Shown piece after piece: positions 17,368 to 27,276 of a stretch of 64,000 nt of DNA. Each line of letters begins with the position of its first letter. The first letter of the stretch is position 1. The translations under genes and the position numbers were made by a program. The stretch is from GWF2-30-66 sp042576225 (GTDB lineage Bacteria > Babelota > Babeliae > Babelales > Vermiphilaceae): positions 1 to 64,000 of the forward strand of contig JBHPCA010000002.1 of assembly GCA_042576225.1 (NCBI GenBank), written 5' to 3'. Under the pieces are notes generated by a model that was given only the letters and a program-made list of their open reading frames with translations, did not search any database and was not told the DNA's origin.

Positions 17368-18911
17368 AGCGACCTTATGCATTCTTAAGTTTGTTTATTT
17401 TTGCCCATATGTGCATAAAAACAAGCTCAACAACTCTCTCTCAGACGTTCACAGAGGCAAACAACTTACTTATTAATAAAAAATATACACAAGCAATAGA
17501 ACTGTATAAAAAAATTATAGCGCTAAAACCGGATGTCCCAGGATTATATTTTAACGCAGGCTATGCATGTAAACTTGCAAAAAATTACCCCGATGCAATA
17601 GCATATCTTTCCAGGGTAGTAGAAATCAAACCAAACTGGACAAAGGCCTATAGTCTTTTAGGTGAAATATACCTGGCAATAGACGAATGTGAACTTGCTT
17701 TAAAGCATTTGTATAAAGCTATTAAACTAAACCCTCAAAGTGAAAATGACCATATAAATTTTGCCTCAACACTCATAAGACAAAAAAATTACCCAGAAGC
17801 AGAAAAGTACCTCAAAAAATTTGTAAAAAAATTCCCTAAAAATACAATTCTCACGTATAACCTTGCCTACATCCTTAGAATACAAGGCAAAGAGAAAGAG
17901 GCTATCCCTTACTATTTACAAGCACTTGAAACCGATCCAAGCTTTGATACTGCTCGCTTAGGAATAGCAAAAGCCTATCTTGCAACCGGACAACTTAAAA
18001 AAGGCTGGAACTATTTTGAATATCGCTTTCAAAACAACAAAATATCACACAAAAAATTTGATCATCATACTCTTGTTCCTGCTGACCTTACAAATAAAAC
18101 GGTATTATTAAAATATGAGTGGGGCCTTGGTGATATGATGCAATTTATCAGATACGCAAAGTTGATCAAAAGCTATGGCGCAACTATTTTGGTAAGCATA
18201 CAAAAACCATTACAAAAATTATTTTCTCTCTGCCCTTATATAGACAAAATTGTTAATGTTGGCGACCGCGTTCCAAAAATCGATTACAAAATTCCAATAT
18301 TAAGTTTGCCGCTACTTTTCAATACCACACTGGAAACTATACCTGCAAATATCCCATATCTTTACGCAGATGAAAAACTAATCTCTCTCTGGAGAAATAA
18401 ACTGTCACACAACAAAAACTTCAAAGTTGGTATATGCTGGCATGCAAAGCCTATATTCTTAGAAAATAACTATTTAACTAGACGCACCGTACCACTAAAA
18501 GATTTCGAACCCCTTGCAAACATAAAAAATACAACTTTGTACAGCCTACAAAAAATATATGGACTTGAAGAATTGGATAATCTCCCTGATAATTTTAACA
18601 TAGCTACTTTTGGCCCAGACTTTGATGAAACAAACGGAAGATTTATGGACACAGCAGCGCTCATTGAAAATTTAGACCTGGTCATAACTGCTGATACATC
18701 AATTGTCCATATTGCAGGAGCACTGGGAAAACCAGTTTGGATATTGGTACCCTATGTTGCTGAATGGCGATGGTTACAAAAAAGCAATCGCACACCATGG
18801 TATCCAAAAGCTCGTCTTTTTAGGCAAAAGCAGCCATCTGACTGGACCCATGTAATCAAAGAAGTAACAAAAGAACTCGAAAAACATATAAATAATAACC
18901 CTCAAAAGTAA
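17364..18911 (+). CDS. Exported TPR protein with GT-B glycosyltransferase domain (third paralogue)
   Basis: I start the gene at the ATG at 17364, which overlaps the previous stop as ATGA and begins a signal peptide (MKRPYAFLSLFIFAHM); the longer frame from 17310 lies inside the previous gene. About six TPRs precede the GT-B domain, which shows EWGLGDMMQFIRYAKLI, VGICWHAK, TFGPDFD, GRFMDTAALI, TADTSIVHIAGALG and WRWL...TPWYP. Total length is 515 residues. It is translationally coupled to its upstream neighbour and 12 bases from the next gene, so the four genes form one operon. Confidence 0.82.
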   Translation: MKRPYAFLSLFIFAHMCIKTSSTTLSQTFTEANNLLINKKYTQAIELYKKIIALKPDVPGLYFNAGYACKLAKNYPDAIAYLSRVVEIKPNWTKAYSLLGEIYLAIDECELALKHLYKAIKLNPQSENDHINFASTLIRQKNYPEAEKYLKKFVKKFPKNTILTYNLAYILRIQGKEKEAIPYYLQALETDPSFDTARLGIAKAYLATGQLKKGWNYFEYRFQNNKISHKKFDHHTLVPADLTNKTVLLKYEWGLGDMMQFIRYAKLIKSYGATILVSIQKPLQKLFSLCPYIDKIVNVGDRVPKIDYKIPILSLPLLFNTTLETIPANIPYLYADEKLISLWRNKLSHNKNFKVGICWHAKPIFLENNYLTRRTVPLKDFEPLANIKNTTLYSLQKIYGLEELDNLPDNFNIATFGPDFDETNGRFMDTAALIENLDLVITADTSIVHIAGALGKPVWILVPYVAEWRWLQKSNRTPWYPKARLFRQKQPSDWTHVIKEVTKELEKHINNNPQK

Positions 18912-18923
18912 AGGATAAACTTC

Positions 18924-20699
18924 GTGCAAAAAAACAAAAACACCGAAAAAATAATTTTTAACTATGCAATCCCAGCCTTGACCATAGCCTCAATTATATT
19001 TTTAGGCTCTGCGATAAAAGATAGGTTTTCAAAAAGCATTGATCAACAAAAAACTGCCCTCTTGCAAACTAGCCAAACTGGGGACAATCTAGAAACCTTA
19101 GTCAATCTAGATTATCTTCAAAAGAAAATAGAAATTGCAAGCGAGCTCACAAAAAATGGAGCAACCAAAAAAGCGATAGAGTATTATAAAACACTTTTAC
19201 AATATGAGCGCACTTTTTCGATAATTCATTTTAATATCGGCAAACTTTACTCAAATATAAAAAACTTCAAAAAAGCAGAGTACCATTTTAAAAAATCGAT
19301 CGAACAAAGCCCCAAAAACTCAAATTCTCATACATTCTTAGGTGTAGCATTACGAAATATGGAACAATATGACGAATCAATAAAACATCTCAAAATAGCT
19401 ATAAAACTTACTCCAAATTATTTTGACGCTAATCTACAACTAGGAAAAACGTATCTAGATATGGGAAAAACAATAAAAGCAATAAAATACAGTTATAAAG
19501 CAGCAAAACTATCACCAAAGAGCATATACCCACATTTAAATATCGCTTATTCATATAACAAACAGGGAAACCTTGAGAAAGCCGTCGAAATTTATCGACA
19601 AGTCATTAAAATTGATCCTCAATGCGCCAATGCACATTACAATCTTGGCTACTCCCTAAAGATTTTAGGAAAACTAAAAGAGGCCGTTACCTTCTTGGAC
19701 AAAGCAATTTCACTAAAACCCGATTATTTAGACGCTCACATTGCAAGATCACAATCTAAGATTGCATTACAAAACTTCGATGAGGGTTGGGATGAATATG
19801 AATGGCGCTGGGGATTATTCGGCATGGATCCACATAAATACAAAGCTGGTATGTGGGACGGCTCCAACATCAAGGGCAAGACTATATTGCTAAGAACAGA
19901 ACAGGGACTTGGTGACACTATGCAATTCGTACGTTTGGCAAAACAGGTAAAAGCAATGGGTGCGAAAAAAGTTATCTGTAAAGTACAAAAACCTCTAGTA
20001 AAACTGCTTTCAAACTGCGACTTTATTGACAAAGTAATACATGATCTTGACGATGCAGGAAAGTATGATCATTATGCCCACCTTATGAGCTTACCAAGAA
20101 TTTTAAAAATGCAACCTGACACCATCCCTGCAGAAATCCCATACTTCAAAGCTGATCCAAAATTGGAAAAAGAGTGGCGTGAAAAACTCCAAAAAGATAA
20201 AAACTTTAAAATTGGTATCTGCTGGCATGTTGACCCAGTTCATGAGGAAACAAAATCGCCCTGGTCACTCCGGTCGGTCAACTTAAAACAGCTCAAGCCT
20301 TTTGCAAAACTAAAAAATGTTACCTTCTACAGCTTACAAAAACTTCAGGATCAACAACAACTTGCACTCGTTCCTGAGGGGATGAACTTCCAACATTTCG
20401 GCCCTGATTTTGACAAGAAAAATGGTAGCTTCATGGACAGCTCAGCAATTATAAAAAGCTTAGATCTTGTTGTCACAGTTGATACCTGCGTTGCTCACCT
20501 TGCCGGCGCTTTGGGCAAAGAAGTATGGATGCTACTTCCATATTCACCAGATTGTCGCTGGTACCTCAACACTGATAAAACTCCTTGGTATCCAACCATG
20601 ACACTCTTTAGACAGGATAAACCACAAAGTTGGGATAGTGTAATAAATAAAATCGCAACATCACTTGAAAAAGAGATTAAAAAACATAAAACAACGTAA
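18924..20699 (+). CDS. Membrane-anchored TPR protein with GT-B glycosyltransferase domain (fourth paralogue)
   Basis: The start is GTG with AAGGATAA upstream. Instead of a cleavable signal there is a hydrophobic segment at about residues 13-32 (YAIPALTIASIIFLG) that probably anchors the protein, with the TPRs outside. About six TPRs (60-290) are followed by EQGLGDTMQFVRLAKQV, IGICWHVD, HFGPDFD, GSFMDSSAII, TVDTCVAHLAGALG and CRWY...TPWYP. At 591 residues it is longer than the two before it because of the extra N-terminal region. It is the last gene before the terminator at 20742. Confidence 0.82.
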   Translation: MQKNKNTEKIIFNYAIPALTIASIIFLGSAIKDRFSKSIDQQKTALLQTSQTGDNLETLVNLDYLQKKIEIASELTKNGATKKAIEYYKTLLQYERTFSIIHFNIGKLYSNIKNFKKAEYHFKKSIEQSPKNSNSHTFLGVALRNMEQYDESIKHLKIAIKLTPNYFDANLQLGKTYLDMGKTIKAIKYSYKAAKLSPKSIYPHLNIAYSYNKQGNLEKAVEIYRQVIKIDPQCANAHYNLGYSLKILGKLKEAVTFLDKAISLKPDYLDAHIARSQSKIALQNFDEGWDEYEWRWGLFGMDPHKYKAGMWDGSNIKGKTILLRTEQGLGDTMQFVRLAKQVKAMGAKKVICKVQKPLVKLLSNCDFIDKVIHDLDDAGKYDHYAHLMSLPRILKMQPDTIPAEIPYFKADPKLEKEWREKLQKDKNFKIGICWHVDPVHEETKSPWSLRSVNLKQLKPFAKLKNVTFYSLQKLQDQQQLALVPEGMNFQHFGPDFDKKNGSFMDSSAIIKSLDLVVTVDTCVAHLAGALGKEVWMLLPYSPDCRWYLNTDKTPWYPTMTLFRQDKPQSWDSVINKIATSLEKEIKKHKTT

Positions 20700-20741
20700 T
20701 AACACAAAACAAAAACTCGTGCGAAAAATAGATTAAAAAAA

Positions 20742-20767
20742 GGCCCCGGAAATCCGGGGCCTTTTTT
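20742..20767. terminator. Bidirectional intrinsic terminator
   Basis: A perfect 9-bp stem (GGCCCCGGA, 20742-20750, and its complement 20753-20761) with a two-base loop is flanked by seven A on the left and six T on the right. It can therefore end both the plus-strand glycosyltransferase operon and the convergent minus-strand beta-propeller array. Confidence 0.9.
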
Positions 20768-20782
20768 AAGTCTATTGCTAGC

Positions 20783-22450
20783 TCATACATTTGCAACTTT
20801 GTTTTTCTCAACAACGCATTTGTTCACCGTCGTAGCCAATTTTACAATTTCCACTCGTCCAGTATCTTTCTTCTCAACCTTCGTAATCCCTGCAACAGCA
20901 ACAAATTTACCACAATTTGACCATTCATTAAAAATAGCAACATTCAGTCCATCTTTAAATTCAAAATTCGTCAAAGGCGTCAAGAATGGACTCAATAATG
21001 AATTGAACGCGTAGAGTTTATTAGAGCCAGCACTTGATGTTAACAATGTCTTGCCATCTGGTGACCAGCTTACAGCAGTTAAATTAGCATCATTGCCTGC
21101 AAAAATTTCAGTCAACGTATCTGCCGAGGCCAGATACTCATAAACCCTTGGAAGATCATTAGTGCCGGTAGCTACAATACAATATTTTTCACGGGATGCT
21201 ATTGGATTCCATTTTGCCTTTGCAATGCCTGCTCCTCCTATGCTTACGCTCGCCAGACCCGTCAATGGTATAGTTTTGGCAACATGCATCATCGATGTAC
21301 TTTTATCACCATACACAACAAACTTATCATCTGGTGCTACATCAAGCATTATTAGGTCATTTGTATCACCCAATAATTTACGCTCTGCCAAAACAAGCTT
21401 TATTCCATTGAAAGACAATCTCACAAGTTTCGCCGACTCAGGGCCCCCAGCAACATTCAAATATGAGTAATTATAAGCATAATTACTCCCCCCATCACTA
21501 TTACCGGTAATAACAAAATTTTTACCTTCAGTTGTCGCAAAAAGTTGCTTTCCATCATGCGACCAAGCTAACCGGAGAATCCGATCTGGTGCGCTTGTTG
21601 TACCTGCAGACGTCGGATGATTGCCAAAATAAATTGCTTCCCCAGAAGATAGAGTAGACGCAACTTCATAAGTACGATTGCCAGGAAGAGGTGTGCCATC
21701 AAGGAACTCAGCAACTTTGGTTCCTTTATTATCCGCCGCCCTAATCGTAGAAACTGGATTATATGCACTTACCATCTTTACACCTGTACGTACACCAGAA
21801 ACCAATTTCAATGATCCACGATCAAACTTGTATACCAAAACTTCTTTATCTTTATCTGCGGTACTAACAAAGGTTATAAATTCTGAAGAAACAAGTTCAT
21901 AACTTCCATCTTCTTTCCTTTTACCCTTATAAACTTCAACCGGACCTAAATTATTTGTCCCAACGGCCAAGTACTGGCCGTCTGGTGACCATGCAACGGC
22001 ATTAACCGCTCTATTGAACGAAACAGTTTGAACCTCGTAAAGTTTGGCGCCGTCAAATCTTAATATTCGCAATTTATAATCTTCTTTACCAATTGTTGAA
22101 ATAGCTAAATAACTGCAATTTGGAGACCAATCAAAATCTGTTAACAATTTACCGGGTTCTGCTTGATACGCCGTTATAAACTTGGTTTTCGAAAGCTTCA
22201 TGTCAAGACCAACACCCTTGCGGCAATTTGATACTCTCAAATCTTTTAAGATAACTCTTTTTGTTCCTGATTTCGACGCATCATTTTTTATAATCACATC
22301 TTCCACATTTTCGTCTATGACAACAAGTGGATCTGAGCCACTACTACCAGATGACATTATCGTTTGCCCATTCAGGTTGGAAGAAATAAAAAAATAAAAA
22401 AATATTACAAAAAATGTAAGCTTCTTATTACACAAAAAACTTTGCTTCAT
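20783..22450 (-). CDS. Secreted WD40-like propeller protein, reduced paralogue of the array
   Basis: A 555-residue paralogue of the next gene. It keeps a signal peptide (about residues 1-28), short scraps of the beta-helix (SDPLVVIDENVEDVIIKN, then KRVILKDLRVSNC) and the full propeller starting at about residue 95, with blade motifs such as DFDWSPN, AVAWSPDGQYLAVG, LAWSHDG, VAPDDKFVVYG, KWNPIA, VSWSPDGKTLL and WSNCGKFVAVAG. Compared with the neighbour it has lost most of the beta-helix in frame and stops at KNKVANV, where the neighbour continues with a Cys-rich C-terminal part. DNA similarity to 22519-25074 is high. It could be a functional propeller-only protein or a decaying copy. Its upstream sequence differs from that of the other four. 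Confidence 0.75.
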   Translation of the reverse strand: MKQSFLCNKKLTFFVIFFYFFISSNLNGQTIMSSGSSGSDPLVVIDENVEDVIIKNDASKSGTKRVILKDLRVSNCRKGVGLDMKLSKTKFITAYQAEPGKLLTDFDWSPNCSYLAISTIGKEDYKLRILRFDGAKLYEVQTVSFNRAVNAVAWSPDGQYLAVGTNNLGPVEVYKGKRKEDGSYELVSSEFITFVSTADKDKEVLVYKFDRGSLKLVSGVRTGVKMVSAYNPVSTIRAADNKGTKVAEFLDGTPLPGNRTYEVASTLSSGEAIYFGNHPTSAGTTSAPDRILRLAWSHDGKQLFATTEGKNFVITGNSDGGSNYAYNYSYLNVAGGPESAKLVRLSFNGIKLVLAERKLLGDTNDLIMLDVAPDDKFVVYGDKSTSMMHVAKTIPLTGLASVSIGGAGIAKAKWNPIASREKYCIVATGTNDLPRVYEYLASADTLTEIFAGNDANLTAVSWSPDGKTLLTSSAGSNKLYAFNSLLSPFLTPLTNFEFKDGLNVAIFNEWSNCGKFVAVAGITKVEKKDTGRVEIVKLATTVNKCVVEKNKVANV

Positions 22451-22518
22451 AATTCATCCCTTTTTTGTTTTTAATTAGACAGCTCTACTCACAGTTTACT
22501 ATTCACCATGCAATCCCA

Positions 22519-25074
22519 CTACTGCACGCACCCACATTCGCAAATTGCAGGAATGCAACTGCATGGACAACCAGCGCAGCCTTCATTTGCATACAAATTA
22601 TCAAGAAGGCCAGGAAAACCCATCAAATTATATCGATGTCTTGCGTACACACCTTCACTGTATGGCACACCGCTACAACAAACCATGTTGGCATCTATCA
22701 AGTTACAACACCCACCGCCAAAGATGCCAATGCCGCAAAAACCACCGCACACATTTGCGATCTTGTTTTTCTCAACAACACACTTGTTAACCGTTGTAGC
22801 CAATTGAACAATTTCCACTTGCCCTGTATCTTCCGCCTCAACCGTCGCAAGCCCCGCAATAGCAACAAATTTACCACAACTTGACCAACCGTTAAAAGTC
22901 GCAACATTCAGTCCATCTTGAAATTCAAAATTCGTCAAAGGCGTCAAAACTGGACTCAATGATGGATTGAACGCATAAAGCTTATTAGAACCAGCCCTTG
23001 ATGTTAACAATGTCTTGCCATCAGGAGACCAGTTTACAGCAGTCAAATTAGCATCATTGCCTGCAAAAATTTCAGTCAACGTATCTTCTGAAGCCTGGTA
23101 CTCATAAACCCTTGGAAGATCATCAGTGCCGGTAGCTACAATACAATATTTTTCACAGCATGCAATTGGATTCCACTTTGCCTTTGCAATGCCTGCTCCT
23201 CCTATGCTTACGCTCGCAAGACCCGTCAATGGTATCGTTTTAGCAATATGAATCATCGAGGTACTTTTATCACCATACATAACGAATTTATCATCTGGTG
23301 CTACATCAAGTATTATTAAATCATTCGTATCACCCAATAATTTACGCTCTGCCAAAACAAGTTTTGTTCCATCAAAAGACAATCTCACAAGTTTTGCCGA
23401 CTCATCAATAGCTGGATCAACATCCAAATATGAGTAATCATAAGCATAATTACCCCCGCCATCAGTATTGGTAATAAGTAAATCTTTACCTTCAGTTGTC
23501 GCAAAAAGTTGCCTTCCATCATGCGACCAGGCTACCCGAAGAATCCTATCTGGTGCGTTTGTTGTACCTGCAGGTGTCGGATGGTTACCAAAATAAGTTA
23601 TTTCCCCAGAAGATGGAATAGGCACAACTACAGGAGTAAGATTACCAGGAAGAGGTGTGCCATCAAAGGACTCCAAAAGCGCAGTACCAGCATTGTCTGC
23701 TACTCTAATCGTAGAAACCGAATCATATGCACTTACCATCTGCACACCTGTACGTGCACCAGAAACTAATTCCAATGATCCACAATCAAACTTATATACT
23801 AAAATTTCCTTATCTTTATCTGCAGTACTAACAAAGGTTATAAATTCTAAAGAAGCAGGCCCATAACTTCCATCATCTTGTCTCTCGCTTATATACACTT
23901 CAACTGGGCCTAAATTATTTGTCCCAACAGCCAAGTACTGGCCATCTGGGGACCATGCAACTGCATTAACCGCTCTATTGAACGAAATAGTTTGAACCTC
24001 GTAAAGTTTTACGCCGTCAAATCTTAATATTCGCAATTTATAGTCGTCTGTGTCAATTGTTGCAATAGCTAAATGCTTGCAATTTGGGGACCAATCTAAA
24101 TCTGTTAATTTTTTACCCGGTTCTGCTTGATATGCTGTTATAAACTTGGTTTGTGAAAGCTTCATATCCAGATAAATACCATATGCATTACCCCAGCTTG
24201 CAGTCTTGATAGAATCTATGCAGCAGTTTATAATTTTTGATTCCGTTTCTGGCGTATCATCTTTGTAACCAAACCTAAAACCGGCTGCTTTTGTGCAAAA
24301 ATCACTATTTACACATTTTGCAATATCTTCTACAAAACATTCATAAAACAAATTATCTAGACCCCCAAGAGAGATAAATCCATACGCACTGCCTACTTGA
24401 TTAGTATTACTTACCCCTAATACTTTACACTGCTCAAATTTATTATATTTACAACTATCTAAATCAAAGCCAGTATATTCACAACAACATACAACTGTAT
24501 CTTTGAAAATACATTTTTCTGCATAATCCAAATCAACTGCAATGCTACAAGTTTTTATGTGGCAATTTTGGACCCTACAGCAGACAACCTCACTTCCTGA
24601 CTCACCTGCAAAATCAATACCTTTGTAGCAATCTGATATTCTCAAATTTTTTAAAATAACTCTTTTTGCTCCTGCTTTCAACTGTATACCAGTATCAATA
24701 CAGTTCCCAACAATTGCACCATTTTTTATAATCACATCTTCTACGTTTTCATCTATTACAACCAATGGATCTGAACTGCTACTGGATGCCGTTATCGTAT
24801 GCCCATTCAGATCAATTATCACTTTATTTGCAGTAACCAAAAGCGTTGCACTTGTGATATTCTCATAGAGCCCATACGAACCATCTTTGTCTATCACATT
24901 GTTGGCAGTGTCTTTGATAATATTGTGCACAGGATCCATAGAGTGTAACATAGCCAACAAACGACTACCATTTGTAAGATCCATACATGCCGCAGAAAAA
25001 ACCCTGGAAGAAAAAGATGAAAAAAGTAGCAAGGCAAACACCATTACCCTACTATAGGGAAACTTGTACTTCAT
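22519..25074 (-). CDS. Secreted beta-helix/beta-propeller protein, copy 2
   Basis: 851 residues. A signal peptide ends near FSSRVFSA. A right-handed parallel beta-helix (about residues 55-305) shows coils rich in Cys and Asn/Gly such as VIIDLNGHTI, RVILKNLRISDC, CCRVQNC and NKFEQCKVLG. A seven-bladed WD40-like propeller (about 312-765) follows (DLDWSPNCKHLAIA, AVAWSPDGQYLAVG, VAWSHDGRQLF, VAPDDKFVMYG, KWNPIACC, VNWSPDGKTLL, WSSCGKFVAIAG). The C terminus returns to helix-like coils (NKCVVEKNKIANVCGG...GGCCNLIDANMVCC) and ends in many Cys. No catalytic residues are recognised, so it is probably a surface or host-binding protein. The ribosome binding site AAAAGGAGACCTA is shared with the next three genes. 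Confidence 0.78.
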   Translation of the reverse strand: MKYKFPYSRVMVFALLLFSSFSSRVFSAACMDLTNGSRLLAMLHSMDPVHNIIKDTANNVIDKDGSYGLYENITSATLLVTANKVIIDLNGHTITASSSSSDPLVVIDENVEDVIIKNGAIVGNCIDTGIQLKAGAKRVILKNLRISDCYKGIDFAGESGSEVVCCRVQNCHIKTCSIAVDLDYAEKCIFKDTVVCCCEYTGFDLDSCKYNKFEQCKVLGVSNTNQVGSAYGFISLGGLDNLFYECFVEDIAKCVNSDFCTKAAGFRFGYKDDTPETESKIINCCIDSIKTASWGNAYGIYLDMKLSQTKFITAYQAEPGKKLTDLDWSPNCKHLAIATIDTDDYKLRILRFDGVKLYEVQTISFNRAVNAVAWSPDGQYLAVGTNNLGPVEVYISERQDDGSYGPASLEFITFVSTADKDKEILVYKFDCGSLELVSGARTGVQMVSAYDSVSTIRVADNAGTALLESFDGTPLPGNLTPVVVPIPSSGEITYFGNHPTPAGTTNAPDRILRVAWSHDGRQLFATTEGKDLLITNTDGGGNYAYDYSYLDVDPAIDESAKLVRLSFDGTKLVLAERKLLGDTNDLIILDVAPDDKFVMYGDKSTSMIHIAKTIPLTGLASVSIGGAGIAKAKWNPIACCEKYCIVATGTDDLPRVYEYQASEDTLTEIFAGNDANLTAVNWSPDGKTLLTSRAGSNKLYAFNPSLSPVLTPLTNFEFQDGLNVATFNGWSSCGKFVAIAGLATVEAEDTGQVEIVQLATTVNKCVVEKNKIANVCGGFCGIGIFGGGCCNLIDANMVCCSGVPYSEGVYARHRYNLMGFPGLLDNLYANEGCAGCPCSCIPAICECGCVQ

Positions 25075-25120
25075 TAGGTCTCCTTTTAATTTAAGTTATT
25101 AATATTTAAATAATTATCAA

Positions 25121-27229
25121 TTAATATGGGGGTATTGAAACGTTATAATGTAATTGATCAATGCCTACAAGACCACAATACCAAACATTGAGCACTTTTT
25201 GTGAGAAACTCAAGTCACATTCGTAACAGATATTTTTCAATATCGAGTTACAATCACTAGAGCCAAATATTCCAATACCGCCTAGACCACCAGTAACATT
25301 TGCAACTTTATTGTTATACACAACACACTTAGTAGGAGCAATACCAACTTCAATAATATTGAAGTTAGGAATAATTGATCCATCATCGCCACCAAATACC
25401 AAGAAATTACCTGACGGAGACCAATCAAGACCGCCTTGGCTAACCTGTATACCAAGTGATTTTGAGTACACAAGAGAAATTACCGGACTTACGGATGGAT
25501 CAAACTTGTATACACCAACAGTTCCATTAGTTGCAAATACTGCAAAATAGTTACCATTAGGCGCCCATTTTATTCTCAATACAGTATCATCAAAAAGCGC
25601 TGCGCCTCCAAATACCAAATCTATCCCATCAAATGAATAAACATTTATATTTGCAGTTGCCCCAGTTCCAACAGCAACAAGATAATATTTGCCATTACAT
25701 GCAATTGGACACCACTGCACATCATTTATCCCTGTCAAACCGGTTGATGTGTCTGATGCAACTTGTACAGTTGAAAATGGTATATGCGTTTTCCAATCTC
25801 TTACAAACAAGTCTCCAGTTGCGTATGATCCAAAGGCTATAAATTTCTCATCTGGAGTAATATCTGGATTTGTTAAATCAGTTAACCCCGTGTCAATTCC
25901 TGCACCTGAATTTGCAACATTTGTCAAAGTACCATCAACCTTGTAAACATCAATAAAAGCTCCGCCCCTGATATACACAACATATTTTCCGCTTCTAAAC
26001 CAGACAGGATCGGAAACATCTACATCTGGGTTATCACCCATTATCAGCCCATAAAGCGTATCATACACAACAACTTCATCGTCTTGCCCTGAAAGCGCCC
26101 CTATAGCCAAATACCTTCCAGTAGGATCCCACTCAATATGTCGCTTGTCGTTAGAGGTGGTAGTTAAACTACTAACCTCATGCCATGTCTTACAATTAAA
26201 GTCTAATATTTTTACAGGTCCAGCACTTATTCCCTCTGAAGCCTCACCTGAGAAAACAATCGCTATCTTATCCCCAAGGGGCGACCATGAAATATCTGCT
26301 ATAGAATCTTCAAAATTACTTAATATTGCCGGGCACCCTGATGCAGGGTCTGCAATAAGTGTGCTTTTGAATACCGACTCCAGAATTATACCATACGCAT
26401 TACCCAACTCTGCGCCGGTTAAAGAATCTACCAGGCAATTTATAATCTTTGACTCTGTTTCACCTGCATCCTCCCCTGTTGAGGCAAATCTAAATCCTAT
26501 AGCATCTTTCCCAAATTCACTTGCTGATTTGTAAATTCCCTCTGCCATACACTCAAAGAAAAGATTATCTTGACCACTTATGGCAGAAAAACCTACGGCC
26601 TGCTTATCTGCAAAAGAACTTCCAGTTCTAATAGCTTTACACTTTTTTATTTTGTTGTACTTGGATTTTGTAAAAACAAAGCCACCTTCTGTACAACAAC
26701 AACTTTCACAATTTTCAAACACACAATTCATTGCAAAATCAATTGAAAAACCAAAAGAAGAATCTGCTACAAAACAATTTGTAACTTTACAACATCGAAC
26801 ATATTTATCAATTGCACCAGAAAAAGCTATACCAGTAGAACAGTTTGCTACATTGAGATCTTGAATAACAATATTCTGCGCGCTGTCATCAATTAATACA
26901 CCAGTATTAACCTGGTCGCTACCAAAAATTGATCCATTCTGTATAACAATATTTTTTTGACCTTCACCTACATTAAACACAGAAGTCTTTGCAGCATTCC
27001 CTGATACAGTAAAACCTTTAAGGTTTATCAAGACATTATCTGCATTAACCGTTATGTCCCCTGTTATATTTTCTATAACATGATATGAACCTGGTTCTGT
27101 GATTATCGTTGTCCCGTTTTTAATTATTTGATGCGCAGGACCAACACCAAATAGGTTTATCTGGCTTATCTGAGAAAATATCGTAGAACAAAAAGATAAA
27201 AGAAGAAGTATAGGTATTTTGTACTTCAT
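25121..27229 (-). CDS. Secreted beta-helix/beta-propeller protein, copy 3 (shortest full version)
   Basis: 702 residues with signal peptide MKYKIPILLLLSFCSTIFS. The beta-helix (about 40-285) has VLINLKGFTVSG, NIVIQNGSIFG, NIVIQDLNVANC, CCKVTNC and NKIKKCKAIRTG. Seven shorter blades follow (ADISWSPLGDKIAI, HIEWDPTGRYLAIG, PVWFRSGKYVVYI, ITPDEKFIAFG, VQWCPIACNGKYYLVA, IKWAPNGNYFAVF, LDWSPSGNFLVFGG). The C-terminal piece KCVVYNNKVANVTGGLGGIGIFG matches a beta-helix coil again, and the protein ends in VSIPPY, as copy 5 ends in WSIPPY. The 149-residue difference from copy 2 lies mainly in shorter propeller loops. Upstream gap to copy 4 is 47 bases. Confidence 0.78.
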   Translation of the reverse strand: MKYKIPILLLLSFCSTIFSQISQINLFGVGPAHQIIKNGTTIITEPGSYHVIENITGDITVNADNVLINLKGFTVSGNAAKTSVFNVGEGQKNIVIQNGSIFGSDQVNTGVLIDDSAQNIVIQDLNVANCSTGIAFSGAIDKYVRCCKVTNCFVADSSFGFSIDFAMNCVFENCESCCCTEGGFVFTKSKYNKIKKCKAIRTGSSFADKQAVGFSAISGQDNLFFECMAEGIYKSASEFGKDAIGFRFASTGEDAGETESKIINCLVDSLTGAELGNAYGIILESVFKSTLIADPASGCPAILSNFEDSIADISWSPLGDKIAIVFSGEASEGISAGPVKILDFNCKTWHEVSSLTTTSNDKRHIEWDPTGRYLAIGALSGQDDEVVVYDTLYGLIMGDNPDVDVSDPVWFRSGKYVVYIRGGAFIDVYKVDGTLTNVANSGAGIDTGLTDLTNPDITPDEKFIAFGSYATGDLFVRDWKTHIPFSTVQVASDTSTGLTGINDVQWCPIACNGKYYLVAVGTGATANINVYSFDGIDLVFGGAALFDDTVLRIKWAPNGNYFAVFATNGTVGVYKFDPSVSPVISLVYSKSLGIQVSQGGLDWSPSGNFLVFGGDDGSIIPNFNIIEVGIAPTKCVVYNNKVANVTGGLGGIGIFGSSDCNSILKNICYECDLSFSQKVLNVWYCGLVGIDQLHYNVSIPPY

Positions 27230-27276
27230 TAGGTCTCCTTTTAATTAAAAGTTAGTGTTACACTATAAACTACACC

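Noticed and set aside
22465..22884. Long plus-strand open frames opposite the beta-propeller genes
   Set aside because: They are antisense shadows of the minus-strand repeat proteins, lack ribosome binding sites and have no domain pattern.
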